Counted from the stretch's first letter, positions 15,830 to 24,644 are shown. The stretch: DNA of 32,620 nucleotides from DATARH01 sp050181375 (GCA_050181375.1 JBFXDF010000010.1:1-32620), one strand, 5' to 3'. A program made the numbers and translations. Notes: generated from the letters alone by a model not told the origin.

Positions 15830-15856
15830 GATGGGCTGAGCGGAGCGACGCCCATC
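15830..15856. repeat. Short intergenic hairpin, GATGGGC/GCCCATC
   Basis: GATGGGC (15830-15836) and GCCCATC (15850-15856) flank TGAGCGGAGCGAC. This unit resembles a dispersed hairpin motif frequent between genes in alphaproteobacteria and sits between the convergent HAD and ABC-transporter stops, where it could help termination. A similar GGATGGGC fragment occurs near 3555. Confidence 0.5.
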
Positions 15857-15946
15857 ATCTCACGCCGCCGCATGGCATGGGCGTCTCCCGGCTTCCGCTG
15901 GGATCAGCCGATCCTACCGTTGAGCCCGAGCCGATGCGAAACCGCC

Positions 15947-16966
15947 TCAGTCGGCGGCGCTGGCGGAGGCGGCGACGCGCAGCGGCGCGCGGCCGGTTTG
16001 CGGCTCGTCGTACAGATGGCACGAGACGATCCGCCCACCGATGTCCTTCAGGTTCGGCACATCGGTGGAGCAGCGCGCCATTGCCTGCGGGCAGCGCGGA
16101 TGGAAGCGGCACCCGGAGGGTGGGTTGATCGGGCTCGGAACCTCGCCGGGCAGAATGATTTCCTCGCGCCGCTCGTCCGGATGGCTCGGGAGCGCGGCCG
16201 AGAACAATGCCTCGGTGTACGGGTGCTTTGGGTTGCGGGCGAGAGTCTTCGCCTCGCCGGTCTCGACGATTTTGCCGAGATACATGACGGCGATCACGTG
16301 GCTCATGTGCGCCACCGCCGCGAGGTCGTGCGCGATAAACAGGTACGAGACGCCGAGCCGCGCCTGCAGATCGCGCAGCAGGTTGAGGATCTGGGCGCGG
16401 ATCGACACGTCCAATGCCGAGACCGGTTCGTCGAGCACGATCAGTTTCGGATTGAGCGCGAGCGCGCGGGCGATCGCGATGCGCTGGCGCTGACCGCCGG
16501 AGAATTCGTGCGGAAACAGATCGGCGGCGCGCGCCGGCAGACCGACCAGATCGAGCAGCTCCTCGACCCGCTTGCGAACTTCCGCCGCGGTCACCTTTTC
16601 ATTCGTGGTCAGCGGCTCGGAGATGATCGAGCTGATGCGCATTCGCGGGCTGAGCGAGGCGTAGGGGTCCTGGAACACGGCCTGGACCGATTTGCGGTAT
16701 TCGCGGCGCCCGCCCGCGTCGAGCCCCTGCAAATCCCTGCCCTCGAACCGCATGATGCCGCCGGTCGGGTTTTCGAGGCCGAGGACGAGCTTCGCGGTGG
16801 TCGTCTTGCCGCAGCCGCTTTCGCCGACGATCCCGAGCGTCTGGCCGCGTTCGATCTTGAACGAAATGCCGTCGACGGCGCGGACCACCCCCGCGCCGCT
16901 GCCGCCGAGAAAGCCGCGGCGCGCCCCGAAATGCTTAATGAGGCCGTCCGCCTCGATGACCGCCAT
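15947..16966 (-). CDS. Oligopeptide/dipeptide ABC transporter ATP-binding protein (DppF/OppF type)
   Basis: This 339-residue protein is one of the two ATPases of a peptide or nickel type importer. It has Walker A GESGCGKT (48-55), Q-loop at VFQDPYASLSP, signature FSGGQ (155-159), Walker B LIVLDE (175-180) and the H-loop His213 in FIAHD. The C-terminal oligopeptide-transporter domain has four Cys (286, 292, 299, 316) in the spacing GCRFHPRCP...C...C, as in DppD/DppF-type subunits that can carry an iron-sulfur site. It is the last gene of the operon; its ATG overlaps the preceding stop as TAATG. The paired ATPase is at 16966-17991. Confidence 0.95.
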   Translation of the reverse strand: MAVIEADGLIKHFGARRGFLGGSGAGVVRAVDGISFKIERGQTLGIVGESGCGKTTTAKLVLGLENPTGGIMRFEGRDLQGLDAGGRREYRKSVQAVFQDPYASLSPRMRISSIISEPLTTNEKVTAAEVRKRVEELLDLVGLPARAADLFPHEFSGGQRQRIAIARALALNPKLIVLDEPVSALDVSIRAQILNLLRDLQARLGVSYLFIAHDLAAVAHMSHVIAVMYLGKIVETGEAKTLARNPKHPYTEALFSAALPSHPDERREEIILPGEVPSPINPPSGCRFHPRCPQAMARCSTDVPNLKDIGGRIVSCHLYDEPQTGRAPLRVAASASAAD

Positions 16967-17991
16967 TACGCTACTCCACTACTGGCGAGGCGCCGCAGCT
17001 CGGGGCCGGCGGTTACCGGCTCGGCAAGCCAGCAGCGAGCGCCCCGCCCGTCCTCCGGCGCGAATTCCGGCGGCTCCTCGGCGCGGCAGCGCGACGTCGC
17101 GCTCGGGCAGCGCGGCGCGAACGCACACCCCGGCGGCAGTGCCGCGAGGTCCGGCGGCTGGCCTTCGATCGCGGTCAGCCGCTGGTCGTCCTCGCTCATG
17201 CGCGGGATCGAATTCAGCAACGCCCTGGTATAGGGGTGCACCGGGTCGTTGAAGATGCGCGAGACCGGTCCGTATTCGACGACCTTCCCGGCATACATTA
17301 CCGCCAGCGTGTCGCACATCTTCGCGACGATGCCGAGATTATGCGTGATGAAGATCAGCGCCAGACCGTGCTCGCGCTGCAGATCGCGCAGCAGGTTCAG
17401 GTATTGCGCCTGGATTGTCAGGTCGAGGCTGGTGGTCGGCTCGTCGGCGATCAGGAGCCGCGGCTCGCAGGAGATCCCGATGGCGCCGACGATGCGCTGG
17501 CGCATGCCGCCCGACATCTCGTGCGGATATTGATTGACGCGCGTTTCCGCTGACGGAATGCGGACCGCCTTCAGCAGCTTGATGGCGCGTTCCCACGCCG
17601 TCTGGCGGGGCGCGCCCTCGTGCACGATGATCGGCTCGGCGACCTGGTTGCCGATCGAGAAGAGCGGGTTCAGCGACGCCATCGGGTCCTGCACCAGCAT
17701 CGCGATCCGCTTGCCGCGAATATCGCGCATCTCCTCGTCGGTTTTCTGTACGAGATCCTCGCCCTCGAACAGCATCCGGCCGCTGACGATGCGCGCCGCC
17801 GGCGGCAGCACGCGCAGGATCGTCAGGGCCAGCGTGCTCTTGCCCGAGCCGGACTCGCCGACGATCCCGAGCGTCTCGCCGGCGCGGATGCTCAGCGAGA
17901 TGTTCTGAACCGCGCGGACGACGCGGGTGCCCTTCGACGAGACGTAGTGCGTCGACAGGTTGTCGAGTTCAAGCAACGGGGCTTTCGTCAT
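16966..17991 (-). CDS. Oligopeptide/dipeptide ABC transporter ATP-binding protein (DppD/OppD type)
   Basis: This 341-residue ATPase pairs with the downstream DppF-type subunit. Visible motifs are Walker A GESGSGKS (45-52), Q-loop LVQDPMASLNPLFSIG, signature MSGGM (159-163), Walker B LLIADE (179-184) and H-loop FITHN. The C-terminal domain has GCAFAPRCP and later Cys residues, the usual Cys-rich tail. The true start is ATG 17991, which overlaps the stop of the permease gene as TAATG, a sign of translational coupling. An open frame continues upstream to 18417 but lies inside the permease gene. Confidence 0.95.
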   Translation of the reverse strand: MTKAPLLELDNLSTHYVSSKGTRVVRAVQNISLSIRAGETLGIVGESGSGKSTLALTILRVLPPAARIVSGRMLFEGEDLVQKTDEEMRDIRGKRIAMLVQDPMASLNPLFSIGNQVAEPIIVHEGAPRQTAWERAIKLLKAVRIPSAETRVNQYPHEMSGGMRQRIVGAIGISCEPRLLIADEPTTSLDLTIQAQYLNLLRDLQREHGLALIFITHNLGIVAKMCDTLAVMYAGKVVEYGPVSRIFNDPVHPYTRALLNSIPRMSEDDQRLTAIEGQPPDLAALPPGCAFAPRCPSATSRCRAEEPPEFAPEDGRGARCWLAEPVTAGPELRRLASSGVA

Positions 17992-18890
17992 TACAGCTGC
18001 CGCAGTTGCGGGTCGAGTTTGACCCGGAGCCAGTCGCCGATAATGTTCGCGGACAGCACCATCAGCACGATGCACGCGCCCGGGAATACGGTCAGCCACC
18101 AATAGCCGACCATCAGACCCTGCTTGCCGTCCGACAGCATCAGCCCCCAGGCGGGCTCCGGCGGCGGCACGCCGACGCCGAGGAACGACAGCGAGGCTTC
18201 GGCGATGATCACCACTCCGAGCATCAGGGTAGCCAGCACGATTGCCGAGTTGAGGACATTGGGCAGAACGTGACGGATCATGATCTTTGTTTTCGAGCAG
18301 CCGGCCACGACCGCGAGACGGACGAATTCGCGTTCCTTCAGCGACAGCACCTCGCCGCGGACGACGCGGGCGTACCGCGTCCAGTAAACACCGCCGAGAA
18401 TAATGACGATGTTCCACATGCTGGGACCGACGATCGCCGCGAGAAAGATCGCGAAGGTCAGCGACGGCAGCGCCAGCCAGGTGTCGGTCACCCGCATGAC
18501 GACCTGATCGACCCAGCCGCCGAGATAGCCGGAGATGATGCCGAGCGTCGTGCCGATAAATCCGGCGACGAGGACGGCGGTGATGCCGACGACCATCGAG
18601 ACGCGCGCGCCGAAGATCAGCCGCGACAGCACGTCGCGTCCGAGCTGGTCGGTGCCGAGCAGGTACTCGTAGCTGCCGCGCTGCATCCAGAACGGCGGTT
18701 TGAAGCGCGCCGTCAGCATGCCGACCTCGGGATTGTGCGGCGCCAGGTGCTCGGCGAAGATCGCGACGAACGCGATCGTGCCGAGGATCAGCACCGGCAG
18801 CAGCGGAAAGTCCCCAAGCCGGAACCGGCGCAGCGCGGCAAAGCGCGGCCTCGGGGTCGGCAGGCGGCCGACATCGGTTGCTATGCTCAT
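17991..18890 (-). CDS. ABC transporter permease, DppC/OppC type
   Basis: This 299-residue inner membrane protein is the second permease of the importer. It has an N-terminal helix (PLLPVLILGTIAFVAIFAEHLAPHNP), then the periplasmic segment with GTDQLGRDVLSRLIFGARVS, the standard DppC signature, and about five more helices. The ATPase-contacting EAA loop reads FVRLAVVAGCSKTKIMIRHV followed by LPN. It ends VKLDPQLRQL, typical of DppC. The start is one base after the preceding stop (TGA-C-ATG). It forms the translocation channel with the DppB-type subunit. Confidence 0.95.
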   Translation of the reverse strand: MSIATDVGRLPTPRPRFAALRRFRLGDFPLLPVLILGTIAFVAIFAEHLAPHNPEVGMLTARFKPPFWMQRGSYEYLLGTDQLGRDVLSRLIFGARVSMVVGITAVLVAGFIGTTLGIISGYLGGWVDQVVMRVTDTWLALPSLTFAIFLAAIVGPSMWNIVIILGGVYWTRYARVVRGEVLSLKEREFVRLAVVAGCSKTKIMIRHVLPNVLNSAIVLATLMLGVVIIAEASLSFLGVGVPPPEPAWGLMLSDGKQGLMVGYWWLTVFPGACIVLMVLSANIIGDWLRVKLDPQLRQL

Positions 18891-18891
18891 G

Positions 18892-19812
18892 TCAGCTCTC
18901 CAGTCGGATACGCGGATCGATGACCGCGTAGAGGATGTCGACCAGCAGGTTCACGATAACGATCATCGCGCCGCCGAGGATTACGACGCCCTGGACGATC
19001 GGGAAGTCGCGGAACGTGATGCCCTCGTAGAGCAGCCGGCCGATGCCGGGCCAGGCGAACACCGTTTCGACGACGACCGCGACATTGACCATGATCACCA
19101 GATTGATGCCCGCCAGCGTCAGCACCGGGATCAGCGCGTTCTTGAACGCGTGCTTGGCGATGATCATGAATTGCGGCAGGCCCTTGAGACGCGCCAGCTT
19201 GATATATTCGGAGCCGAGCACCTCAAGCATCGATGACCGGGTCAGACGCATATGCGAGGCCGCGAAATACCACCCCAGCGCGAAGGCCGGCATGATCAGG
19301 TGCAGCGGCGTCCCCGCCCCCGACGAGGGCAGCCATCCGAGATAGACCGAAAACAACAGGATCAGCAGCAGCCCGACGAGAAACGACGGCAGCGACAGAC
19401 CGAGCAGTGTGAACAGCTTGCCGAAACCGTCCCAGAACCGGCCGACCTGCACCGAGGCCAGGATGCCGGCCGGGATGCCGATCAGCAGCGACAATCCCAT
19501 CGCGACAAAGGCGAGCAGCAGCGAGTTGGGCAACCGGTCGAGATAGAGACCCATGACCGGCGTCTGATAGTAGAACGACTTGCCGAGATCGCCGTGGAAC
19601 AGGCTGCTCATGAACTTCCAGTATTGCACGACATACGGCTGGTCGAGACCGAACTGTTTGTGAATCGCCGCGATGTCGGCCTGGCTGGCGCCCGGTTCGA
19701 CGAGCAGCACCGCCGGGTCGCCGGTCACCCGGACAAAGAAGAAGATCGTGACCGACAGCAGAAACAGCGACAGAAGCGAGTATGCTGTTCGCCGAAGTAT
19801 GAACCGCTTCAT
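18892..19812 (-). CDS. ABC transporter permease, DppB/OppB type
   Basis: This 306-residue inner membrane protein is the first permease of the importer. The N terminus (FILRRTAYSLLSLFLLSVTIFFFVRVTGDP) and the pattern FGLDQPYVVQYWKFM...GDLGKSF are diagnostic of DppB. Six transmembrane helices are visible. The EAA loop is in YIKLARLKGLPQFMIIAKHAFKNALIPV. It begins 37 bases after the second binding-protein gene and is followed by the DppC gene after one base. Confidence 0.95.
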   Translation of the reverse strand: MKRFILRRTAYSLLSLFLLSVTIFFFVRVTGDPAVLLVEPGASQADIAAIHKQFGLDQPYVVQYWKFMSSLFHGDLGKSFYYQTPVMGLYLDRLPNSLLLAFVAMGLSLLIGIPAGILASVQVGRFWDGFGKLFTLLGLSLPSFLVGLLLILLFSVYLGWLPSSGAGTPLHLIMPAFALGWYFAASHMRLTRSSMLEVLGSEYIKLARLKGLPQFMIIAKHAFKNALIPVLTLAGINLVIMVNVAVVVETVFAWPGIGRLLYEGITFRDFPIVQGVVILGGAMIVIVNLLVDILYAVIDPRIRLES

Positions 19813-19849
19813 CTTATCCTCGATACCCGCGTCGCGATCCGCGCGCCCG

Positions 19850-21451
19850 TTACGCCTTTATCGTGATATCTTCGAACGGCGCCGTATAGGCAAAACCCGG
19901 TATCAACCCGAACGTCGATTCGCCGACCCGCGGCCCCACCGCGTTGATGAAGCCGAGTTGCCAGATCGGCGAATAGATTGCCTTTTCGTAGACGAGCTGC
20001 TGCATCTTTTGAAGGATGTCGGTGCGCTTCTTAGGGTCGAGTTCGTCGGCCTGTTTCGGAAACAATTCGTCGATGTCGGGGTAACTGCCGTAAGCGAAGG
20101 CGCCGCCCTTGACCACAAACGCGGCCATCCGCGTGGCGGCGTTGCCGAACGCGCCGCTCGCGCCCTGGATGATGCCGCGGTCGTATTTCTTTGACGAATA
20201 GCCGGCGAAGAACCCGGCGCGCTCGATCGGCTGCAGCCGGCAGCGTATGCCGATCTCGGCGAGGTTGTTGACCGACACCTCGGCCATGTTGGCGTAGGAC
20301 GAGTCGCAGTACATGAGGCCGGCGTCAAAGCCGTTCGGGTAGCCGGCCTCCGCCATCAGCTTGCGCGCCTTCGCCGGGTCGTAGGCCGCTTCGGGCGGCT
20401 GCCAATAATAATCGAACGTGTAGGGGACGACGGCGTTGTTGGTGACCTTGCAATAGCCGAGGAACAACGCCTTGCTCATGCCCTCGCGGTCGATCGCGAG
20501 ATTGGCCGCCTGCCGCACCTGGAGCTTGCTCCACGGCGATTTCGGGTCCCACTGCTCCGGAAAATACAGCCAGTTCGGGGCCTGCAGCACAACCGGCTTC
20601 AGCGTCAGACCGGGCGTCTGCCGGACCTCGTCGGCGATCTCGCCGCGGATCGAGTAGGCGATATCGACCTCGCCCGCCTTCAGCGCCGCCGCGCGCGTCG
20701 CCTCGTCGGGGATGACCCTCATCACCAGACGCTTGACGCTCGGCGTCTTGCGCCAATAGCTGTCGAACGCCTCGAGGATCAGCTCGACCCCGGGGTTGAA
20801 CGACACGAACTTGTACGGTCCGGCGCCGATCGGATGTTTCTTGAACCCCTCGTCGCCGACCTTTTCGACATATTTCTTCGGCACGATCCAGCCGGCGCCG
20901 GTCGCGCTCGCGTAGAACGTCAGAAAATCCGGCCACGGCTCCTTCAGCTTGAACCGCACGTGCCGGTCGTCCGGCGTTTCAACCGCGGCGACCATGTTCT
21001 TCAGCAGGTCTTTCGAGGTGCCGTGATAGCGCTCGAACGAGAACTTCACGTCCTCGGCGGTGACCGGCTCGCCGTCGTGAAACGTGACGCCGGGACGCAG
21101 CACGAACTCGTGCGTCAGATTGTCTTCGGAAACCGACCACGATTCCGCGAGGCTCGGCGCCTGCGGCTTACCGGGCAAGTCCTTAACCATCGCGTCATGC
21201 AACGCGTAGAGCACCATGTAAGGCGTGATGATGCCCTGCGTCTCCGCCGGGTCGAGCCAAGTCGAGGCGACCGACACATGCAGTCCCCAGGTCAATTGGC
21301 CTGCCGGAGCGGCGGCGCGGACGATCCCCGGCGTGGTGGCCGCCAGACCCAATGCCGCCGCGCCGCCGAGCACGCCGCGCCGCGTCACGCCGGAGCGGAC
21401 GCTTTCTTCGGAAAGATCGTCTGCCTGTGTCCGATACCCTGGCACCGTCAT
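19850..21451 (-). CDS. ABC transporter substrate-binding protein (family 5), second copy
   Basis: This protein of about 533 residues is the periplasmic binding subunit of a peptide-type importer (SBP family 5, DppA-like). The N terminus carries a twin-arginine style leader, TRRGVLGGAAALGLAATTPGIVRAAA, suggesting Tat export in folded form. Family marks are PSLAESWSVSEDNLTHEFVLRPGVTFHDGEPVTAEDVKFSFER and GAGPYKFVSFNPG. It is clearly a paralogue of the upstream gene; more than half of aligned residues look identical by eye. They differ at likely ligand-contact regions, for example APNWLYFPEQ here against ATWWIYFLEQ there. I chose ATG 21451 because the in-frame GTG at 21463 overlaps the GGGAGG ribosome site. 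Ligand unknown. Confidence 0.93.
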   Translation of the reverse strand: MTVPGYRTQADDLSEESVRSGVTRRGVLGGAAALGLAATTPGIVRAAAPAGQLTWGLHVSVASTWLDPAETQGIITPYMVLYALHDAMVKDLPGKPQAPSLAESWSVSEDNLTHEFVLRPGVTFHDGEPVTAEDVKFSFERYHGTSKDLLKNMVAAVETPDDRHVRFKLKEPWPDFLTFYASATGAGWIVPKKYVEKVGDEGFKKHPIGAGPYKFVSFNPGVELILEAFDSYWRKTPSVKRLVMRVIPDEATRAAALKAGEVDIAYSIRGEIADEVRQTPGLTLKPVVLQAPNWLYFPEQWDPKSPWSKLQVRQAANLAIDREGMSKALFLGYCKVTNNAVVPYTFDYYWQPPEAAYDPAKARKLMAEAGYPNGFDAGLMYCDSSYANMAEVSVNNLAEIGIRCRLQPIERAGFFAGYSSKKYDRGIIQGASGAFGNAATRMAAFVVKGGAFAYGSYPDIDELFPKQADELDPKKRTDILQKMQQLVYEKAIYSPIWQLGFINAVGPRVGESTFGLIPGFAYTAPFEDITIKA

Positions 21452-21600
21452 CGACGTTTGCACCTCCCGATAAGCCCTTCCGGCCTCTTCCGAGCAGGGC
21501 CTTGCGCCAAGTGTAGCCCAGCGCGGCCGGGGCTGTCTTGCCTTTCTTCGCGTCAGACCGCCGCAACAAAGGATTACTGCGCCGCGGCGGTCGGCGCCGC

Positions 21601-23184
21601 TCAGGCGCCTTTAAGGGTTACATCCTCGTAGGGCGAACTCCACGGGTCGCCGCCGATCAGGCCGATCCCCGACTGCCCGACCCGCGGACCGACCCCGCTC
21701 AGCGCCGCCAGATGCCAGACCGGCGCGGCGATCATCTTCTCCAGCACGAGCTGCTGTATGCGGTCGAGCAGCGCCGCCCGCTTCTCGTGGTCGAGTTCGA
21801 CGGCCTGCTTCTCGAACAGCTCGTCGATTTCCGGGTAGCTGCCGTAGGCGTAGGTGCCGCCCTTGACGACAAAGGCTTCGAGCCGGGTCGCGGCGTTGCC
21901 GAACGCGGCGCTGCCGCCCATGATCAGGCCCTTCAGCTTCTTTTCTGAATAGCCCTTGTAAAAGGCGGCGCGTTCGAGCGGCCGCACGTTCGAGCGGATG
22001 CCGATCTCGCGCAGGCTGTTGGCGATCGCCTCGACCGTGTTCGAAAACGCGGCGTCGACGTAAAACGGACCGGCGTCGAGCCCGTTCGGGTATCCCGCAT
22101 CGGCGAGCAGCTGCTTTGCCTTCGCCGGGTCGTATACCGGCGCGGGCGGCTGCCAGTAGTACTCGAAATGCGACGGGACGAACGCGTTTCCAGTCACCTT
22201 CGAATGACCCAGCGTGATCGCCTGGTTGATGTTCTTCAGGTCGATCGCGAGCGCGGTGGCCTGCCGCACCCGTATATCGTGCCACGGCGATTTCGGGTCG
22301 AACTGCTCGAGAAAATAGATCCACCACGTCGCCGTATGGCTGACATCGAGCTTGAAACCCGGCATGCGCTGCAGCTCCTGTGCCAGCTCGCCGCTGACCC
22401 AGTAGATGATATCGGCCTCGCCGCCCTTCAGCGCCGAAAGCCGGGTCGTCTCGTCCGGGATGCTGCGCAGGACCAGGCGCTTGACCGCGGGCGTTTTGCG
22501 CCAATAACCCTCGTTGGCCTCCAGCGTCAGTTCGACGCCGGGCGTAAACGAAACAAATTTGTATGGTCCCGCGCCGACCGGCTTTTTCTTGAAGCCGTCG
22601 TCGCCGACTTTCTCGACATATTTCTTCGGCACGACCCAGCCGGCCCCGGTGGCGCTGCCGTAAAACGTCAGGAAGTCGGGCCACGGGTCTTTCAGCGTGA
22701 AGCGCACGTGACGCGCATCGGGCGTTTCGACCGCGGCGACCCGCTCCTTGAACATGTCGCGCGAGGCGCCGCGATAGCGCTCGAACGAAAATTTTACGTC
22801 CTCGGCGGTGACCGGATCGTCGTTGTGGAACCGCACCCCGTCGCGCAGCAGAAAATCGTAGTGCAGCCCGTCCTTCGACGCCTCGAACGACTCGGCGAGG
22901 CTCGGCGCGATCGCCTTGCCCGGCATCGGCTTTACGACCGCGTCGTGCAGCGCGTACAGCATCATGTAGGGCGTGATGATGCCGGAGGTCTCGGCCGGGT
23001 CGAACCAGGTCGGCGCCAGCGAGACATGCACGCCCCAGGTCACCTGTCCCTGCGGCGCGGCGGCGACCGCGATCCCCGGCATACCGGCGGTCAGGCCCAG
23101 CGCTGCCATCGCCAGAAGCTCGCGCCGGCTCGGACCAGAGCGCGGAGCAGCGGCGAGCAGGTCAGAACCGCGGCCCGTTTCCAT
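21601..23184 (-). CDS. ABC transporter substrate-binding protein (family 5), first copy
   Basis: This 527-residue protein heads the importer operon. It has a Tat-like leader, SRRELLAMAALGLTAGMPGIAVAAA, and all SBP family 5 marks (PSLAESFEASKDGLHYDFLLRDGVRFHNDDPVTAEDVKFSFER; GAGPYKFVSF). ATG 23184 has GGGAGGA 6 bases before it; the open frame to 23322 upstream has no ribosome site. It shares most of its core with the following gene, so the pair arose by tandem duplication. Such proteins bind di- or oligopeptides, but also nickel, opines, glutathione or plant sugars, so the ligand cannot be named. About 150 bases separate it from the second copy. Confidence 0.93.
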   Translation of the reverse strand: METGRGSDLLAAAPRSGPSRRELLAMAALGLTAGMPGIAVAAAPQGQVTWGVHVSLAPTWFDPAETSGIITPYMMLYALHDAVVKPMPGKAIAPSLAESFEASKDGLHYDFLLRDGVRFHNDDPVTAEDVKFSFERYRGASRDMFKERVAAVETPDARHVRFTLKDPWPDFLTFYGSATGAGWVVPKKYVEKVGDDGFKKKPVGAGPYKFVSFTPGVELTLEANEGYWRKTPAVKRLVLRSIPDETTRLSALKGGEADIIYWVSGELAQELQRMPGFKLDVSHTATWWIYFLEQFDPKSPWHDIRVRQATALAIDLKNINQAITLGHSKVTGNAFVPSHFEYYWQPPAPVYDPAKAKQLLADAGYPNGLDAGPFYVDAAFSNTVEAIANSLREIGIRSNVRPLERAAFYKGYSEKKLKGLIMGGSAAFGNAATRLEAFVVKGGTYAYGSYPEIDELFEKQAVELDHEKRAALLDRIQQLVLEKMIAAPVWHLAALSGVGPRVGQSGIGLIGGDPWSSPYEDVTLKGA

Positions 23185-23357
23185 TATTATCCTCCCTCGC
23201 TGTCGATGCACGCCGCCCGGGTCGCGCGGGTTCGACGCATGGATTGGTAGCGGCCGGCATATAGCGCAAACCGTCGTGCCGCGCCACGACGACACGAAAT
23301 TCGCCACATTCCGGGAGTACAAAATAATCGGCGATACGAGCGGGAGCGATGGCGGGC

Positions 23358-23458
23358 AGGGCGTTTGCCGTTCTTATGCTGCAGAATTTGCGTTCCGCCG
23401 ACTCTAAACCATTGGCCCGCAAGCACTCCGGGGGGCGTTTGCTGCAGATTCGCTGCAG
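23358..23458. promoter_or_regulatory. Repeated motifs upstream of the ABC importer operon
   Basis: The 368-base gap 23185-23552 holds no gene I can support. It has GGGCGTTTGC twice (23358-23367 and 23432-23441) and GCTGCAGA three times (23377-23384, 23440-23447, 23451-23458), the last two exactly 11 bases apart. Nearer to the operon, GTCGTG/CACGAC (23273-23290) is a short inverted repeat. These could be operators for the importer operon, which starts at 23184, but the distance is long and no known consensus was matched. Confidence 0.3.
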
Positions 23459-23552
23459 AAACAGCATACCGCCGCCGGAATGGGGAAAAAGTGGCCGCAG
23501 CCCCGGAGTTGCAAAAACCGAGGGAATACCGGCGCCGGAGCGTCCTCGCGGA

Positions 23553-24500
23553 TCAGGCCCGGTCCAGCCCCAGCATCAACGACAGGTTCTGCACCGCCGC
23601 GCCCGAGGCACCCTTGCCGAGATTGTCGAGCCGCGCGACCAGCACCGCATGACGGCGCTTCTCGTTGGCGAAAATCCGCAATTCGAGGCGGTTCGTGTCG
23701 TTGAGCGCCTGCGGTTCGAGCTTGCCGTCCGCCGCCGGCTCGGCGACGCGCACGCAGTCGCAGCCGTCATAAAACGCGGCGAGCGCGTCGTGCAGATCGG
23801 TGCCGCGCGGCTTTCCCGGCAGGTCGTCGAGGTGCAGCGGCACCGAGACCAGCATGCCCTGCGGGAAATGCCCGACCGACGGCACGAAAATCGGGCGGCG
23901 GGTCAGCCCGGCATAAAGCTGCGTCTCCGCGACGTGCTTGTGTTCGAGGCCGAGCGCGTACAGCTCGAAGGCGGGTCCGCCATCCCGGTCATGCGCCGCG
24001 ATCATCGATTTCCCGCCGCCGGAATAGCCGCTGACCGCGTTGATCGAGATCGGGTGGTCGGGCGTGATCAGCCCGGCCTCGACCAGCGGCCGCAGGAGCC
24101 CGATCGCGCCGGTCGGATAGCAGCCGGGATTGGCGACCTTGGCCGAGCCGGCGATGCGCCCGGCCTGGTCTCGCCCCATTTCCGGGAAGCCGTAGGTCCA
24201 GTCGGGATCGACCCGGTGCGCGGTGCTGGCGTCGAGCAGCTTCGGTGCCTCGTCGCCGAGTTCGGCCGCGAGCGCCGCCGACTCGCGCGCCGCGTCGTCC
24301 GGCAGGCACAGCACGACGAGATCGACCTCGGCCATGAGGTCGCGGCGCGCCGCCGGGTCCTTGCGATGCTCATCGGGCAGGCTCCTCAGCGCGACCCGCG
24401 ACAGCGCGTCGAGGCGGGCGCGAATGCCGAGCCCGGTTGTGCCGGCTTCGCCGTCGATAAACACGCTGGGTTTATTGTCCTTGGACGCGTTGCCTCTCAT
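23553..24500 (-). CDS. argC: N-acetyl-gamma-glutamyl-phosphate reductase, type 2
   Basis: This 315-residue enzyme reduces N-acetylglutamyl phosphate to the semialdehyde with NADPH, the third step of arginine biosynthesis. It is the short type 2 form found in alphaproteobacteria. The cofactor region is VFIDGEAGTTGLGIRARL at the N terminus, the active-site Cys is in KVANPGCYPTGAIGLLRPL, and the substrate region is NAVSGYSGGGKSM. HFPQGMLVSVPL and KGASGAAVQNLSLMLG complete the family pattern. ATG 24500 gives the normal length and has an AGGAA stretch just before it. The frame remains open to ATG 24644, giving an Arg-rich 48-residue extension that spans a terminator hairpin. No other arg genes are in the window. 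Confidence 0.95.
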   Translation of the reverse strand: MRGNASKDNKPSVFIDGEAGTTGLGIRARLDALSRVALRSLPDEHRKDPAARRDLMAEVDLVVLCLPDDAARESAALAAELGDEAPKLLDASTAHRVDPDWTYGFPEMGRDQAGRIAGSAKVANPGCYPTGAIGLLRPLVEAGLITPDHPISINAVSGYSGGGKSMIAAHDRDGGPAFELYALGLEHKHVAETQLYAGLTRRPIFVPSVGHFPQGMLVSVPLHLDDLPGKPRGTDLHDALAAFYDGCDCVRVAEPAADGKLEPQALNDTNRLELRIFANEKRRHAVLVARLDNLGKGASGAAVQNLSLMLGLDRA

Positions 24501-24517
24501 TTCCTGGCTCCCGTAAC

Positions 24518-24548
24518 AAAAAACCCCGCCGAAGGCTTGCCGGCGGGG
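24518..24548 (-). terminator. Intrinsic terminator just before the argC start codon
   Basis: On the minus strand CCCCGCCG (24548-24541) and CGGCGGGG (24531-24524) form a perfect 8-base stem with a 9-base loop, followed directly by six T (24523-24518). The T-run ends only 17 bases before the argC ATG. It may end the cca transcript or act as an attenuator. Confidence 0.85.
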
Positions 24549-24644
24549 ATTGCTCTTGCCGTGAGGGCGCTGGTCAACTCGGGTTATCGAACCCCGTGCC
24601 CGACCGGCATCCCGCGCGCGTACGCCCCGCCGCGAGAACGGCAT
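24549..24644 (-). promoter_or_regulatory. Possible argC leader with antiterminator segment
   Basis: Reading the minus strand toward argC, CGGCGGGG at 24632-24625 repeats the 3' arm of the downstream terminator and could pair with its 5' arm at 24548-24541, preventing the terminator. Between them lies a hairpin GGGTT-CGAT-AACCC (24594-24581). An in-frame ATG at 24644 opens an Arg-rich stretch (10 Arg in the first 35 codons) running into argC. This arrangement could couple arginine supply to read-through. It is inference; 8-base matches of this composition occur by chance in such DNA. Confidence 0.35.

Noticed and set aside
15872..17233. Plus-strand open frame of 453 codons opposite the ABC ATPases
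   Set aside because: Antisense shadow of two ATPase genes with complete Walker motifs on the other strand.
24578..24598. GGTTCGA-like T-loop on the minus strand in the argC leader
   Set aside because: No acceptor stem or anticodon arm can be built around it; it is a simple hairpin.
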